Source of the DNA: an uncultured Eubacterium sp.
GTDB taxonomy: Bacteria; Bacillota; Clostridia; Lachnospirales; Lachnospiraceae
Direction of reading: 5' to 3'
Assembly: GCA_910584875.1 (NCBI GenBank)
Contig: CAJUDA010000001.1
Location: 57,558-121,557 of the forward strand
DNA: 64,000 bases
Shown: positions 8,077-17,446 of the stretch, one piece after another
Layout of the letters: each line of letters opens with the position of its first letter
How positions within the stretch are numbered: position 1 is the stretch's first letter
Notes under the pieces: generated by a model
What the model saw: only the letters and a program-made list of their open reading frames with translations
The model's database searches: none
Told to the model about the DNA's origin: nothing
Made by a program: the position numbers and the translations under genes

Positions 8077-9287
8077 AGAAAAAGATTAATCTGAATTTTA
8101 TGCTGGTCATCGTTTTCTCTGTTTTTCTGACGGTGTTTCTCACGACCATTGTATCCTACCAGCTTTTCAAAAAAGAAGTGTTTTCGGATCTGTCTTCCTT
8201 TGTGGAGATTATGGATGATACGGATCTTGTAAGACAGATGAAAGAGAACGAATTTATCCGATCGCGGGATGGACTGCGGATCACATGGATTGCCGGGGAT
8301 GGCTCTGTACTGTACGACAGCCATACGGATCACCCTGTCATGGATAACCACGGCGACAGACCAGAGGTTGTACAGGCGATGCAGCAGGGTGAGGGATTCT
8401 GCATCCGGAAGTCACAGACCATGGATCAGAATATATTTTTTTATGCCAGAAAGACAGAGGATGGAACGGTGGTCCGCGTCGCCAAAGAGACCGGCAGTAT
8501 CTGGAGTATATACAGAAATATTTTCCCGGTCACACTGGGAATGCTCGTCCTGTCCTTCCTTATATCCGTATGGATTGCCAGAAAACTGATGGTAATGATT
8601 CATTCCCAGCACGAGGAGGCATTAAAAAATGCAAAACTGAGACAGGAATTTACCGCAAATGTCAGCCATGAACTGAAAACGCCCCTGACCTCCATATCCG
8701 GTTATTCCGAGCTGATCGCCAGTGGTATGGCTTCCAGGAAAGAGGGGCGGCACTTTGCGGAGGAGATCCATGATAATGCCCAGAGGCTGTTGACATTGAT
8801 CAATGATATTCTGCAGCTGTCGGAGATGGATGATGCGCCGGATTACAAACCTTCTTTTGAATCCATCGACATTTTTGAGCTTGCTGGAAGGTGTGTCCAT
8901 ATGATGAAGCCGGTGGCAGAAAAACACGGGGTCGAATTATCCCTGGATGGGACTTCACTGTGTATACAGGGCAATCGAGGATTACTGGAAGAACTGATTT
9001 ACAATTTATGCGATAACGCCATCCGCTATAACCGGGAGGGCGGTCATGTATGGATCTCAGTCACGGATCAGCTCGTCGTCCGGGATGATGGTATCGGCAT
9101 TTCAAAGAAATATCAGAAACGGGTATTTGAGCGGTTCTTCCGTGTAGACAAAAGCCGTTCCAAAAAGACGGGAGGCACTGGTCTGGGGCTTGCCATCGTA
9201 AAACATATAGCAGAAGTCCATAATGCGGATATCAGACTGGAGAGTGAGGAGGGGACCGGGACAACAGTCTGCGTGATTTTTTCATAG
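8073..9287 (+). CDS. PhoR-like membrane sensor histidine kinase
   Basis: A 404-residue kinase. It has two membrane segments (about 10-30 and 150-172) bracketing an extracellular sensor loop of roughly 120 residues that looks like the short PAS-like fold of PhoR-type kinases. The H-box NVSHELKTPL carries His199. The ATPase domain shows the N-box NLCDNAIRYN, the G1 box VRDDGIGIS, the F-box FERFFRVD and the G2 box GGTGLGLAIVK. It overlaps the response regulator start-stop (ATGA), so the pair is translationally coupled. The signal sensed is not evident; the extracellular domain lacks a known ligand motif. Confidence 0.92.
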   Translation: MKKKINLNFMLVIVFSVFLTVFLTTIVSYQLFKKEVFSDLSSFVEIMDDTDLVRQMKENEFIRSRDGLRITWIAGDGSVLYDSHTDHPVMDNHGDRPEVVQAMQQGEGFCIRKSQTMDQNIFFYARKTEDGTVVRVAKETGSIWSIYRNIFPVTLGMLVLSFLISVWIARKLMVMIHSQHEEALKNAKLRQEFTANVSHELKTPLTSISGYSELIASGMASRKEGRHFAEEIHDNAQRLLTLINDILQLSEMDDAPDYKPSFESIDIFELAGRCVHMMKPVAEKHGVELSLDGTSLCIQGNRGLLEELIYNLCDNAIRYNREGGHVWISVTDQLVVRDDGIGISKKYQKRVFERFFRVDKSRSKKTGGTGLGLAIVKHIAEVHNADIRLESEEGTGTTVCVIFS

Positions 9288-9313
9288 ACTTTTTCCGGCA
9301 GGAGTAGTAAAAT
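9285..9313 (+). promoter_or_regulatory. Sigma-A-like promoter of the AMP-ligase-ACP-PlsC gene
   Basis: TAGACT (9285-9290), a 17-base spacer and TAAAAT (9308-9313). The surrounding words (CAT-R-GACTTTT and GTAGTAAAATRGA) recur almost unchanged in the fucO-like promoter at 12617-12645, which strengthens both calls. The -35 overlaps the stop codon of the sensor kinase gene. Confidence 0.5.
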
Positions 9314-9359
9314 AGATAACATCGGATAATACGGTAATAAATTACAGATAGGGGATATT

Positions 9360-11990
9360 ATGGATAACGATCAGGAATATACGAAATTCAGGGAACGGCT
9401 GTCATATATCTGTACGACATACAGAGACCGGGATGCGATTACCTATATGCTGGACAGTGGCGGGAAACAGATCTACTCATTTGCGGATGTAGAGAGAATC
9501 GTACAGGGCTGGGAGGAGGCGTTTTCCGGGTTTGGTCTTTTGCGTGGTGACAGGGCAGCTATCATTTCTCCTGCCTCACCCAGAGTGATCCTGGCGGCAC
9601 TGGCACTTGCCCGGGCAGGCATTACGACGGTGATGATCGATGCAGCGCTTCCGGAAGAAGAGATCAACCGGCTGCTGGCATTTTCGGATGTCAGAGCTAT
9701 TTTTACAGTAGACGGTCTTTTCTGCCAGTTGTCTGCCAGTGAAAGACAGGGGATCCCGGTGTTTGATCTGGATTCCTGCGAGGAAGGGCTGTCTCTGTTT
9801 TCACAGAGTGCCAGGACTGTCCAGCGGGGAGCGACGACAGACCGGGCGGAGGATGTTATTGCTGTTATTTATTCCTCTGGGACAACCAGTACGATGAAAG
9901 GGATCATGGTCACCTATCAGTCGGTTGTCATGTCTCAGAAACGATTTGTGGATCTGACTGCGATCCGGGCGAAGATGAGATATCTGCTTACCCTTCCCCT
10001 GAATCATATATCCGGGTACTCCAGCACGATGATTTTTTTACTGACGGGTTGCAGTATCGGGATGATTGAAGATATCAATTCTTCTAAACTGCAGAAGGGA
10101 CTGCTGACGTATAACCCCCACTGCTTTGGGATGGTGCCCAAGGTTTATGATATTATCTGTGATAAGATCAGGAGTGCGGTTCATGAAAAAGGACGCATTG
10201 TGGAAAAAGGTTTTTACACGATATTAAAAATATCGAGGTTTTTGCGGAAGCGATTTGGCATAAAGATCGGAAAATGTTTCTGCAGACCTGTATTAAAACA
10301 GGCATTCGGGAAAAATATATGGGGTCTGTCCGTACTGGGAGCCGCCTGCAGCCGCAAAACAGCAGAGTTCTTTCTGGATATGGGACTGGAATGGGCAAAT
10401 CTGTATGCTTCCACAGAGACTAATGCCCCCACTGCCTGTACCGGAGTGTATGACCGGTATCCAGATACATCCGTGGGGAACATCAACAGACTTCATGATA
10501 TCCGGTTCCGGATCCATGATCCCGATCAGGAAGGGGTCGGCGAGATCTATGTAAAAACAGTCCTGATCATGAAGGGATATTTCCGGGACCCTGAATCCAC
10601 CAGGAATTCCTTTGATGAGGACGGTTATTTCAAGACAGGCGATCTGGGGTATGTAGATGAGAGAGGATATTTATACATAACAGGCAGAAGAAAAGAAAGC
10701 ATTATCCTGCATAATGGAAAGAAGATTTCGGCATCTGATATTGATAACTTTTATCAGCCGGAGTGTCCCGGTATTTTTATCGCCGGATGCGGGATACCGG
10801 ATCGCGATGGTTTTGATGAGCTTCATCTTTTTGTGGAAAAGGGGAGTTTTTCCGATGATGTGATCCAGACTGCCGTTGCAGCACTGAAAAACCGGTCAGC
10901 CCGGACGAATTCTCTTTATAAGCTCACAGGTATCCATTTGATAGATAAGATCCCGGTGACTTCTGTTGGTAAGGTAAAACGGTTTCTGCTGAAAGAATAT
11001 GTGCGGGATCATGCAGAGGGATCGGCAGAAGGACAGGGTATGGTTTCTGCCGGCAGTGATGAAAGGGAGGATGAGACAACAGAGGCTGCCGTCATCCGTA
11101 TTGTGAGGTCCTTTATGCCGGATAAGGGACAGAAGGTCCGTGCCACATCAAAGCTGGCGGATGATCTGCAGTATGATTCACTGTCTGTTTTTGAGATGTG
11201 CACTGCACTCGATGAGCGGTTTGGGATCTCCATAGAATCCCGGATGTATAACGGGATTACCGTCGGTGAGATTATCGAAATGATCGAAGACAGGGATTTT
11301 GGGGCGCAGGAGGATCCTGCTCCGGTAGATGAATATCCCCTGGCAAGGTCGAAAAAACATAAAAGGGATTTCAGGATCTTTACAAAAGTTTCCCGGAAGA
11401 TCTGGAAGATCCGGTATTATGGTATGGATCACCTGGATCCGGATACAAAATATATTTTTTGCCCTAATCATGAGTCGCATTTTGACGGGCTGTGGGTTAT
11501 GGGCGGTCTGGATGATGAGAGAAGAGATTCCATGTGCAGCATCGCGGCCGCATATCTTCTCCGGCGCCGTATCTACCGGCTGGGACTGATGATGATGGGA
11601 GGGATTCCCGTACACCGGCATACCAATTCCGCACCGGCAATGAAGAGAGCGCTGGAGTGTCTGGAATCCGGCAGGTATAATCTGCTGATCCACCCGGAAG
11701 GGACAAGGACCAGGGATGGCAGCCTGGGAACATTTAAACCGGGTGCGGCAAGACTGTCGCTTGATTCGGGCGTGGCGATCATACCTGTTGCCATCTGCGG
11801 TTCGTATGAGATTTTTCCGCCGGATCGAAAGATACCGCATTTCTTTTATGGAAAACGGTTTCGTAAATATCCGCTGGAGATCCGTTTTGGGAATCCCATA
11901 AATCCCGGCGGCAGGACAGAGGAAGAGATAACGATGGAAATCAGGGATCAGATCCTGAAGATGAAAGAATGTCAAGGAGGAGAGTTATGA
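9360..11990 (+). CDS. Trifunctional acyl-AMP ligase - acyl carrier protein - PlsC acyltransferase
   Basis: An 876-residue fusion with three domains. Residues 1 to about 545 are an ANL-superfamily adenylating enzyme: the A3 loop is SGTTSTMKG near 173, where the usual Gly after TT is Ser; the GYGxTE region is replaced by NLYASTETNAP; TGRRKESIILHNGKKIS and a late VGKVKRF with the catalytic Lys are present. Residues about 575-650 are an acyl carrier protein with Ser607 in the QYDSLSV motif as the phosphopantetheine site. Residues about 690-870 are a PlsC/LPLAT acyltransferase with NHESHFDG (HX4D, near 702) and HPEGTRTRDG (near 778). A simple reading is activation of a fatty acid, loading on the built-in ACP and transfer to a lysophospholipid, like the Aas route of phospholipid salvage. 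The acyl and acceptor specificity are not known. The HAD gene follows with an ATGA overlap. Confidence 0.88.
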   Translation: MDNDQEYTKFRERLSYICTTYRDRDAITYMLDSGGKQIYSFADVERIVQGWEEAFSGFGLLRGDRAAIISPASPRVILAALALARAGITTVMIDAALPEEEINRLLAFSDVRAIFTVDGLFCQLSASERQGIPVFDLDSCEEGLSLFSQSARTVQRGATTDRAEDVIAVIYSSGTTSTMKGIMVTYQSVVMSQKRFVDLTAIRAKMRYLLTLPLNHISGYSSTMIFLLTGCSIGMIEDINSSKLQKGLLTYNPHCFGMVPKVYDIICDKIRSAVHEKGRIVEKGFYTILKISRFLRKRFGIKIGKCFCRPVLKQAFGKNIWGLSVLGAACSRKTAEFFLDMGLEWANLYASTETNAPTACTGVYDRYPDTSVGNINRLHDIRFRIHDPDQEGVGEIYVKTVLIMKGYFRDPESTRNSFDEDGYFKTGDLGYVDERGYLYITGRRKESIILHNGKKISASDIDNFYQPECPGIFIAGCGIPDRDGFDELHLFVEKGSFSDDVIQTAVAALKNRSARTNSLYKLTGIHLIDKIPVTSVGKVKRFLLKEYVRDHAEGSAEGQGMVSAGSDEREDETTEAAVIRIVRSFMPDKGQKVRATSKLADDLQYDSLSVFEMCTALDERFGISIESRMYNGITVGEIIEMIEDRDFGAQEDPAPVDEYPLARSKKHKRDFRIFTKVSRKIWKIRYYGMDHLDPDTKYIFCPNHESHFDGLWVMGGLDDERRDSMCSIAAAYLLRRRIYRLGLMMMGGIPVHRHTNSAPAMKRALECLESGRYNLLIHPEGTRTRDGSLGTFKPGAARLSLDSGVAIIPVAICGSYEIFPPDRKIPHFFYGKRFRKYPLEIRFGNPINPGGRTEEEITMEIRDQILKMKECQGGEL

Positions 11991-12583
11991 GAATCGGAGT
12001 TGACTGTGATGGCGTATTGACCGATCTGTCAGCGTTTTATAAGGAATATGGAGAAAGGTTTTTCAGGAGGAAGCCCGATGAGCCGGATGGCTGCAGTGTG
12101 TCGGAAATGTTTGGGTGTTCCGGCAGGATGGAGTTTATCTTTGGCTTAAGATATTTTATCCCCTATTGTAAAAAATGGCCTCCGCGGGAAAATGCGGCAG
12201 AGGCGCTCCGCAAACTGGCGGACGATGGTCATGAACTATATCAGATCACAGCGAGAAAATTTGCGACCGAAACAGGCTGGCTGGGCAGGTACAGCAGAGA
12301 ACTTCATGAAAAATGGCTGGAGGAAAATAACTTTAGCTTCAAAGACATTTTTTATTGCTCGACGAATTACGCCCCGGAGGATAAATTGGCGGCATGCAGA
12401 AAATATCCCATTGATGTGATGATCGATGACAGGCCGGAGGTGGCATGGTACCTTAACAACCGCGGGATCCGGGTGCTTCTGTTTGAAACACCATACAATC
12501 AGAGGTCGTATACTCCCGAGGCTGTACGGGTAAAAAACTGGGATGAAATCTTAACGGCGGTCGCAGAGCAGGCAAACGCATAA
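11987..12583 (+). CDS. HAD-superfamily 5'(3')-deoxyribonucleotidase-like hydrolase
   Basis: About 198 residues. The N-terminal DCDGVLTD is the HAD motif I with nucleophile and general acid Asp residues, ITAR is a motif II-type segment, and IDDRPEV is motif IV. Overall layout resembles the NT5C family of 5'(3')-deoxyribonucleotidases, which remove phosphate from nucleotides, though a role as another small phosphatase is possible. The ATG at 11987 has AAGGAGG six bases upstream and overlaps the previous stop by ATGA; an upstream in-frame ATG at 11969 would place the ribosome site inside the gene. Coupling to the ligase-ACP-PlsC fusion suggests joint expression, but a metabolic link is not obvious. 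Confidence 0.75.
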   Translation: MRIGVDCDGVLTDLSAFYKEYGERFFRRKPDEPDGCSVSEMFGCSGRMEFIFGLRYFIPYCKKWPPRENAAEALRKLADDGHELYQITARKFATETGWLGRYSRELHEKWLEENNFSFKDIFYCSTNYAPEDKLAACRKYPIDVMIDDRPEVAWYLNNRGIRVLLFETPYNQRSYTPEAVRVKNWDEILTAVAEQANA

Positions 12584-12616
12584 TGATGTAATGATCGAAG
12601 AGAGGCAAATTTGGCA

Positions 12617-12645
12617 TGGACTTTTGGCGTCCCGGGTAGTAAAAT
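12617..12645 (+). promoter_or_regulatory. Sigma-A-like promoter of the FucO-like gene
   Basis: TGGACT (12617-12622), a 17-base spacer and TAAAAT (12640-12645). It is closely similar in sequence, including parts of the spacer, to the promoter at 9285-9313. Confidence 0.5.
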
Positions 12646-12701
12646 GGAGTACAAAGAAATATTAATTTTTTACAAAATCTATAGAAGGAGAGGGAATAAA
12701 A

Positions 12702-13850
12702 ATGGCAAACAGATTTGTGTTAAATGAAACATCCTATCATGGAAGCGGGGCGATCGATGCGATCGCAGTGGAGGCAAAGGACAGAGGGTTTACAAAGGCT
12801 TTTGTCTGTTCTGATCCGGATCTGGTTAAGTTTGGGGTGACAAAAAAAGTTCTGGATATACTGGACAGGGAAGGGCTGTCTTATGAACTGTATTCCAATA
12901 TCAAGCCAAATCCGACGATTGAAAATGTACAGAGTGGTGTGGCGGCATACAAAAAATCAGGAGCAGATTATCTGATCGCCATCGGAGGCGGCTCATCCAT
13001 GGATACGGCAAAAGCCATCGGCATCATCATTGCCAACCCGGATTTTGCAGATGTGGTGAGCCTGGAGGGAGTAGCTCCGACGAAGTTTAAGTCAGTACCG
13101 ATCTTTGCCGTTCCGACAACAGCAGGTACGGCAGCAGAAGTAACGATCAATTATGTGATCACGGATGCGGAGAAAAACCGCAAGATGGTATGTGTGGATC
13201 CAAAGGATATCCCGGTAGTGGCATTTGTGGATCCGGATATGATGTCCTCCATGCCGAAAGGACTTACGGCAGCCACCGGCATGGATGCCCTGACTCATGC
13301 CATTGAAGGATATATCACAGCCGGGGCATGGGAACTGTCAGATATGTTCCACCTCAAGGCGATCGAGATCATTGCCCGTTCCCTGAGAGGGGCCGTGGAA
13401 AATACGCCGGAAGGGCGGGAAGATATGGCGCTGGGACAGTATGTGGCAGGCATGGGATTTTCTAATGTCGGTCTTGGTATCGTCCATTCCATGGCGCATC
13501 CGCTGGGAGCATTGTATGATACTCCGCATGGTGTGGCGAATGCCATCATACTTCCTACCGTAATGGAGTATAATGCAGAGGCGACAGGTGAAAAATACCG
13601 TGATATTGCAAAAGCGATGGGAGTGGAGGGGACAGAGACGATGTCCCAGGATGAATACCGGAAAGCGGCTGTCGATGCCGTGAAGAAGCTGTCGGAAGAT
13701 GTGGGCATCCCGAAAGACCTGAAGGAGATCGTGAAGGAAGAGGATATTCCGTTCCTGGCACAATCCGCTTATGATGATGCCTGCCGTCCGGGAAATCCAA
13801 AGGAAACAAGTGTAGAAGATATCACAGAATTGTATAAGAGTCTGATGTAA
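12702..13850 (+). CDS. fucO: Iron-containing alcohol dehydrogenase, lactaldehyde reductase (FucO) type
   Basis: A 382-residue group III alcohol dehydrogenase. The NAD-binding GGGSSMDTAKA and the threonine-rich VPTTAGTAAEVT are present. Metal ligands of the family can be seen: Asp in TGMDALTHAIE with the following His, then HSMAHPLGALYDTPHGVANA. The sequence reads most like FucO, which reduces L-lactaldehyde to 1,2-propanediol with NADH during anaerobic fucose or rhamnose breakdown; reduction of other small aldehydes is equally possible as no fucose genes are near. GGAGAGGGAATAAAA precedes the ATG. It is followed after 2 bases by the spermidine-synthase-like gene. Confidence 0.85.
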   Translation: MANRFVLNETSYHGSGAIDAIAVEAKDRGFTKAFVCSDPDLVKFGVTKKVLDILDREGLSYELYSNIKPNPTIENVQSGVAAYKKSGADYLIAIGGGSSMDTAKAIGIIIANPDFADVVSLEGVAPTKFKSVPIFAVPTTAGTAAEVTINYVITDAEKNRKMVCVDPKDIPVVAFVDPDMMSSMPKGLTAATGMDALTHAIEGYITAGAWELSDMFHLKAIEIIARSLRGAVENTPEGREDMALGQYVAGMGFSNVGLGIVHSMAHPLGALYDTPHGVANAIILPTVMEYNAEATGEKYRDIAKAMGVEGTETMSQDEYRKAAVDAVKKLSEDVGIPKDLKEIVKEEDIPFLAQSAYDDACRPGNPKETSVEDITELYKSLM

Positions 13851-13852
13851 TA

Positions 13853-15463
13853 ATGAGAGATAGGAAGATATTAAACAACAAAATTTATTTATATCTTACG
13901 GAATTTTTTGCGGGTATGTCAGTGATGGCGGTTGAGCTTGGTGCCAGCCGCCTCCTGGCACCCTATTTTAGTTCATCCCAGATTGTCTGGACGATCATTA
14001 TCGGTACAATCATGATCGCCATGGCATTAGGAAATATCTACGGTGGGAGAACGGCGGACCGGGATCCCAACCCGGACAGGCTGTATGGGAGGATTGTGAT
14101 CGCTGCGGTCTGGATCGCTCTGATCCCGGTACTGGGTAAGTATATCATTGTGGGCATATCAGCACTCATGATATTTGCGGTGGATACAAATTTTCTGATC
14201 TGGGCTGCTTTTGCTGCCTGCATGGTGATCTTTGTTTTTCCATTGTTTCTTCTTGGTACTGTGACTCCCTCACTGGTGAAATACACGGTGGACCGGCTGG
14301 AGGACAGTGGGAAGACGGTGGGGATGCTGGGTGCGTCAAATACGGTTGGCAGTATTATCGGGACTTTTCTTCCCACCTTTGTCACGATCCCTTCCGTGGG
14401 GACTTCGGTGACATTTTTGATCTTTGCCGGGATTCTTCTGGCACTGTCCCTGATCTACTTTATTTCCAGCCACATAAAGAGTGTGCGTGCAGGAGTGGGT
14501 GTACTGGTGCTGGTCATCAGCTGCTTCTTTGGCTCAGGCGATCATTTTGCTTTTTGGGAAGACGGACTGGTATATGAAGGGGAATCCGTGTACAATTATC
14601 TTCAGGTAAAGGAAGAGGAAGAACAGATCAGCCTTTCTACCAATGTGATGTTTGGGATACAGTCTGTGTACAGGAAGGATGGAGGACTGACGGGGACATT
14701 TACGGACTACGCCCTGGCAGCACCGCTGATGGCAGGTTATGAAGAGAATAAGGACATGGATGTATTGATGCTGGGAGTCGGGGCGGGTACATACGCGACA
14801 CAATGCCGCCAGTATTTTGGGGACATCCGTGTGGAAGGGGTAGAGATCGATGAAAAGATCACCAGACTTGCCAGTTCCTTTTTTCATATGCCGCAGGATG
14901 TGCCGGTGACAAATTATGACGGCAGGGCTTTTTTAAATGTGACAGATAAGAAATACGATGTGATCTTTGTGGATGCCTATCAGGATATCACGATTCCCTT
15001 TCAGATGTCATCGGTGGAGTTTTTTGAACTGGTCAGCGGGCATCTGACAGAGAATGGTGTTATGGTAGTGAACCTGAATATGTGGGAACAGAAAGAGGGA
15101 GATATCAATGCCCATCTCATGGATACGATCTCCCAGGTATTTGACAATGTATATACGGCGGATGTTCCGGCAACGACAAATCTCGAACTGTTTGCTTCCC
15201 ACGCCGGGGGGATACAGGAGCGGTTTGAGGGTTCTCTTGGTTCCATTAAGGACCCTGAACTGCAGAATCTGATGAGGAAGATCGCACGTTCCCTGAAAAC
15301 ATACGAGGCGGGCGGTCATATTATGACGGATGACAAGGCGCCGGTAGAGCTGCTGGGGATGGGGGTCATTGATGATCTGATCCGGCAGGAGGTCAGTTAT
15401 TACCGTAATCTGTATGAGCAGAAGGGTCTCAGGGGTCTGGCAGAAGAACTGGGAATTCAATGA
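13853..15463 (+). CDS. Membrane-fused spermidine synthase-like protein
   Basis: A 536-residue protein of two parts. Residues 1 to about 220 contain six or seven hydrophobic segments of the MFS-like type found in 'fused MFS/spermidine synthase' proteins (GMSVMAVELGASRLLAPYF at the start is characteristic). Residues about 290-480 form a class I methyltransferase-like fold: LGVGAGTYA binds the S-adenosyl cofactor, VEIDEKI follows, and FVDAYQD is the acidic catalytic stretch. The family is named for similarity to SpeE, but polyamine synthesis by the membrane-fused forms is not established. It starts 2 bases after the fucO-like stop, so co-translation is likely. Confidence 0.82.
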   Translation: MRDRKILNNKIYLYLTEFFAGMSVMAVELGASRLLAPYFSSSQIVWTIIIGTIMIAMALGNIYGGRTADRDPNPDRLYGRIVIAAVWIALIPVLGKYIIVGISALMIFAVDTNFLIWAAFAACMVIFVFPLFLLGTVTPSLVKYTVDRLEDSGKTVGMLGASNTVGSIIGTFLPTFVTIPSVGTSVTFLIFAGILLALSLIYFISSHIKSVRAGVGVLVLVISCFFGSGDHFAFWEDGLVYEGESVYNYLQVKEEEEQISLSTNVMFGIQSVYRKDGGLTGTFTDYALAAPLMAGYEENKDMDVLMLGVGAGTYATQCRQYFGDIRVEGVEIDEKITRLASSFFHMPQDVPVTNYDGRAFLNVTDKKYDVIFVDAYQDITIPFQMSSVEFFELVSGHLTENGVMVVNLNMWEQKEGDINAHLMDTISQVFDNVYTADVPATTNLELFASHAGGIQERFEGSLGSIKDPELQNLMRKIARSLKTYEAGGHIMTDDKAPVELLGMGVIDDLIRQEVSYYRNLYEQKGLRGLAEELGIQ

Positions 15464-15469
15464 AGTGTA

Positions 15470-15497
15470 TTGCAAAAAATCTGTACAGTGTTATAAT
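15470..15497 (+). promoter_or_regulatory. Sigma-A-like promoter of the chemoreceptor gene
   Basis: TTGCAA (15470-15475), a 16-base spacer and a perfect TATAAT (15492-15497), about 75 bases before the start codon. Confidence 0.55.
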
Positions 15498-15570
15498 AGA
15501 AAACAGTAGGAATCAGATATGATATGGTTCTGGTAAAATGAAATAGAAAGAAGAAGAGGTAGTAAAAACT

Positions 15571-17262
15571 ATGACAGAAAAAGTAAAAAAAATGAATGTG
15601 GCGAAGAAACTGAGGTTTTGTATTACCACAGTTCTTGTCATCGCCAGTATTGCCAGTCTATTTGGCATTTTAGCAGTGATGCTTGTAAACAGTAAGTATC
15701 ACAATGTATTGGTGGCAAATGGGTTTTCCCAGGGTGAGATCGGTATCTTTAGTACTTATCTGAATAAAGAACCGGCATTGATCCGGGAACTGATCCTTAT
15801 TGAAGATGAGGCAAAAATCAAGGAAACAGTGGCAGAACTGGATGAAATAAGAGAGAAGACGGATGCAGCACTGGATACGATGGAAAAGAACTGCACGACA
15901 CCGGAAGAGATGGAGTTTATTAATACGATCAATGATACCCTTCCGAAGTATCGTGATATTTTTTCCCAGGTACAGGAGAAGGCACAAACTAATCAGAACC
16001 AGGATGCTTTGAATCTGCTGCTTTCACAGGGAAAACCGACTCTGAAGACTTTGACAGATGCGGTAGAGGGTCTGATCGATCTGAATGTGGAAATGGGGAA
16101 TAAAGCATCGACTTCCATGCAGGTTCTGGCACTCGTTTCACTGGCCGTTATGATTCTGATCATTGTCCTTTCCGTCGTTCTGGGATCGAAGATCGCAGCA
16201 TCAGTGGCAAAAATGCTTTCTGTACCGATCCTGAATGTAAAAAATGCTTCTGCACAGCTGGCGGAAGGGAATCTGAATATCGAAGTGGACAGTATGTATC
16301 CGGATGAGATTGGTGAGATGACAGACTCCTTTAAAGAGGCGGCGGATATGATCAGGACATACATAAATGAGCTGTCCAGAGGGCTGGGAGAAGTGGCAAA
16401 GGGCAACTTTAATATTGCGCCGGAGGTAGAGTTCAAAGGGGACTTCAAGGCGCTGGATACCGCGATCGAGACGATCATCACTTCGCTGAGTGAGACAATG
16501 GGGACCATCCATGATTCTACCGAGCAGGTGTCCATGGGAGCCTATCAGATGGCTGAAAGTGCGACGTCACTTGCTGAGGGAGCGACCAATCAGGCCGCTT
16601 CGGTACAGGAACTGTCGGCAAGTATCCAGAACATAACGGAAACGATCGTTCACAGTTCGGAGAAAGCAGAAGAGTCCCATCGCAGTGCTGCCCAGTTTAA
16701 GGATGAGGCAGAGAAGAGCAATCATGACATTAAGCATCTGAAAGAGGCGATGGACCGGATCAATGATACATCAAAAGAGATCGTAAATATCATCACAGCG
16801 ATCGAAGATATTGCATCACAGACAAACCTGCTTTCCTTAAATGCTTCCATTGAGGCGGCAAGAGCAGGAGAGGCAGGGAAGGGCTTTGCCGTTGTGGCAG
16901 ACCAGATTGGTAAGCTTGCTGCAGACAGTGCGGCAGCAGCGGTAGATACAAAGCAGCTTATCGAGCATTCGATCCAGGAAGTGGAACAGGGTAACGAGAT
17001 CACAGCAAGGACGACCGATGCCATTGAATCGATCATCCGGGGAATTGCCACACTGGAAGAATCTACCGATGAGATCAGCACACTGACTGTTTCCCAGGCA
17101 AATGCAATGAAGCAGATGGAAGCAGGCGTAGAGCAGATTTCAGAAGTGATCCAGAATAACTCGGCGGCAGCAGAGGAGACCTCTGCTACCAGTGAAGAGC
17201 TTTCTGCACAGACAGAGAATCTGGAACAGTTAGTTGGACAGTTTACATTAAAGCAATTGTAA
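15571..17262 (+). CDS. Methyl-accepting chemotaxis protein
   Basis: A 563-residue chemoreceptor. One membrane segment lies at about 15-37 and another at about 187-210; the roughly 150 residues between form a four-helix-type ligand domain. A HAMP domain follows (about 212-265), possibly doubled, then a long coiled signalling domain. The hairpin tip is clear: LSLNASIEAARAGEAGKGF followed by VVADQIGKLA. Glu/Gln-rich heptads on both sides are likely methylation sites. It would report to CheW and CheA. No flagellar or che genes are in this window, so it stands alone, with its own promoter upstream and a terminator downstream. Confidence 0.93.
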   Translation: MTEKVKKMNVAKKLRFCITTVLVIASIASLFGILAVMLVNSKYHNVLVANGFSQGEIGIFSTYLNKEPALIRELILIEDEAKIKETVAELDEIREKTDAALDTMEKNCTTPEEMEFINTINDTLPKYRDIFSQVQEKAQTNQNQDALNLLLSQGKPTLKTLTDAVEGLIDLNVEMGNKASTSMQVLALVSLAVMILIIVLSVVLGSKIAASVAKMLSVPILNVKNASAQLAEGNLNIEVDSMYPDEIGEMTDSFKEAADMIRTYINELSRGLGEVAKGNFNIAPEVEFKGDFKALDTAIETIITSLSETMGTIHDSTEQVSMGAYQMAESATSLAEGATNQAASVQELSASIQNITETIVHSSEKAEESHRSAAQFKDEAEKSNHDIKHLKEAMDRINDTSKEIVNIITAIEDIASQTNLLSLNASIEAARAGEAGKGFAVVADQIGKLAADSAAAAVDTKQLIEHSIQEVEQGNEITARTTDAIESIIRGIATLEESTDEISTLTVSQANAMKQMEAGVEQISEVIQNNSAAAEETSATSEELSAQTENLEQLVGQFTLKQL

Positions 17263-17290
17263 AAAACGAGTCATTAATTTGTGATATGTG

Positions 17291-17341
17291 GTATCCAGCG
17301 ACAGATGAAAGTGTGAATTCTTTGTGGCTGGATACTTTTTC
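17291..17341 (+). terminator. Intrinsic terminator after the chemoreceptor gene
   Basis: GTATCCAGC (17291-17299) pairs with GCTGGATAC (17327-17335), with ACA/TGT continuing the stem after one mismatch, followed directly by TTTTTC. Confidence 0.8.
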
Positions 17342-17344
17342 TAA

Positions 17345-17373
17345 TTGACTTCATAATATTGGAATAGTATAAT
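17345..17373 (+). promoter_or_regulatory. Sigma-A-like promoter of the L,D-transpeptidase gene
   Basis: TTGACT (17345-17350), a 17-base spacer and TATAAT (17368-17373), immediately after the terminator of the previous gene and about 70 bases before the start codon. Confidence 0.65.
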
Positions 17374-17446
17374 AAGTGCGTTACATATTTATATAGACGG
17401 AGACAGAAGGCAAAATAAAAGGTGGAAGAGAGGATTTGGAAGCAGC

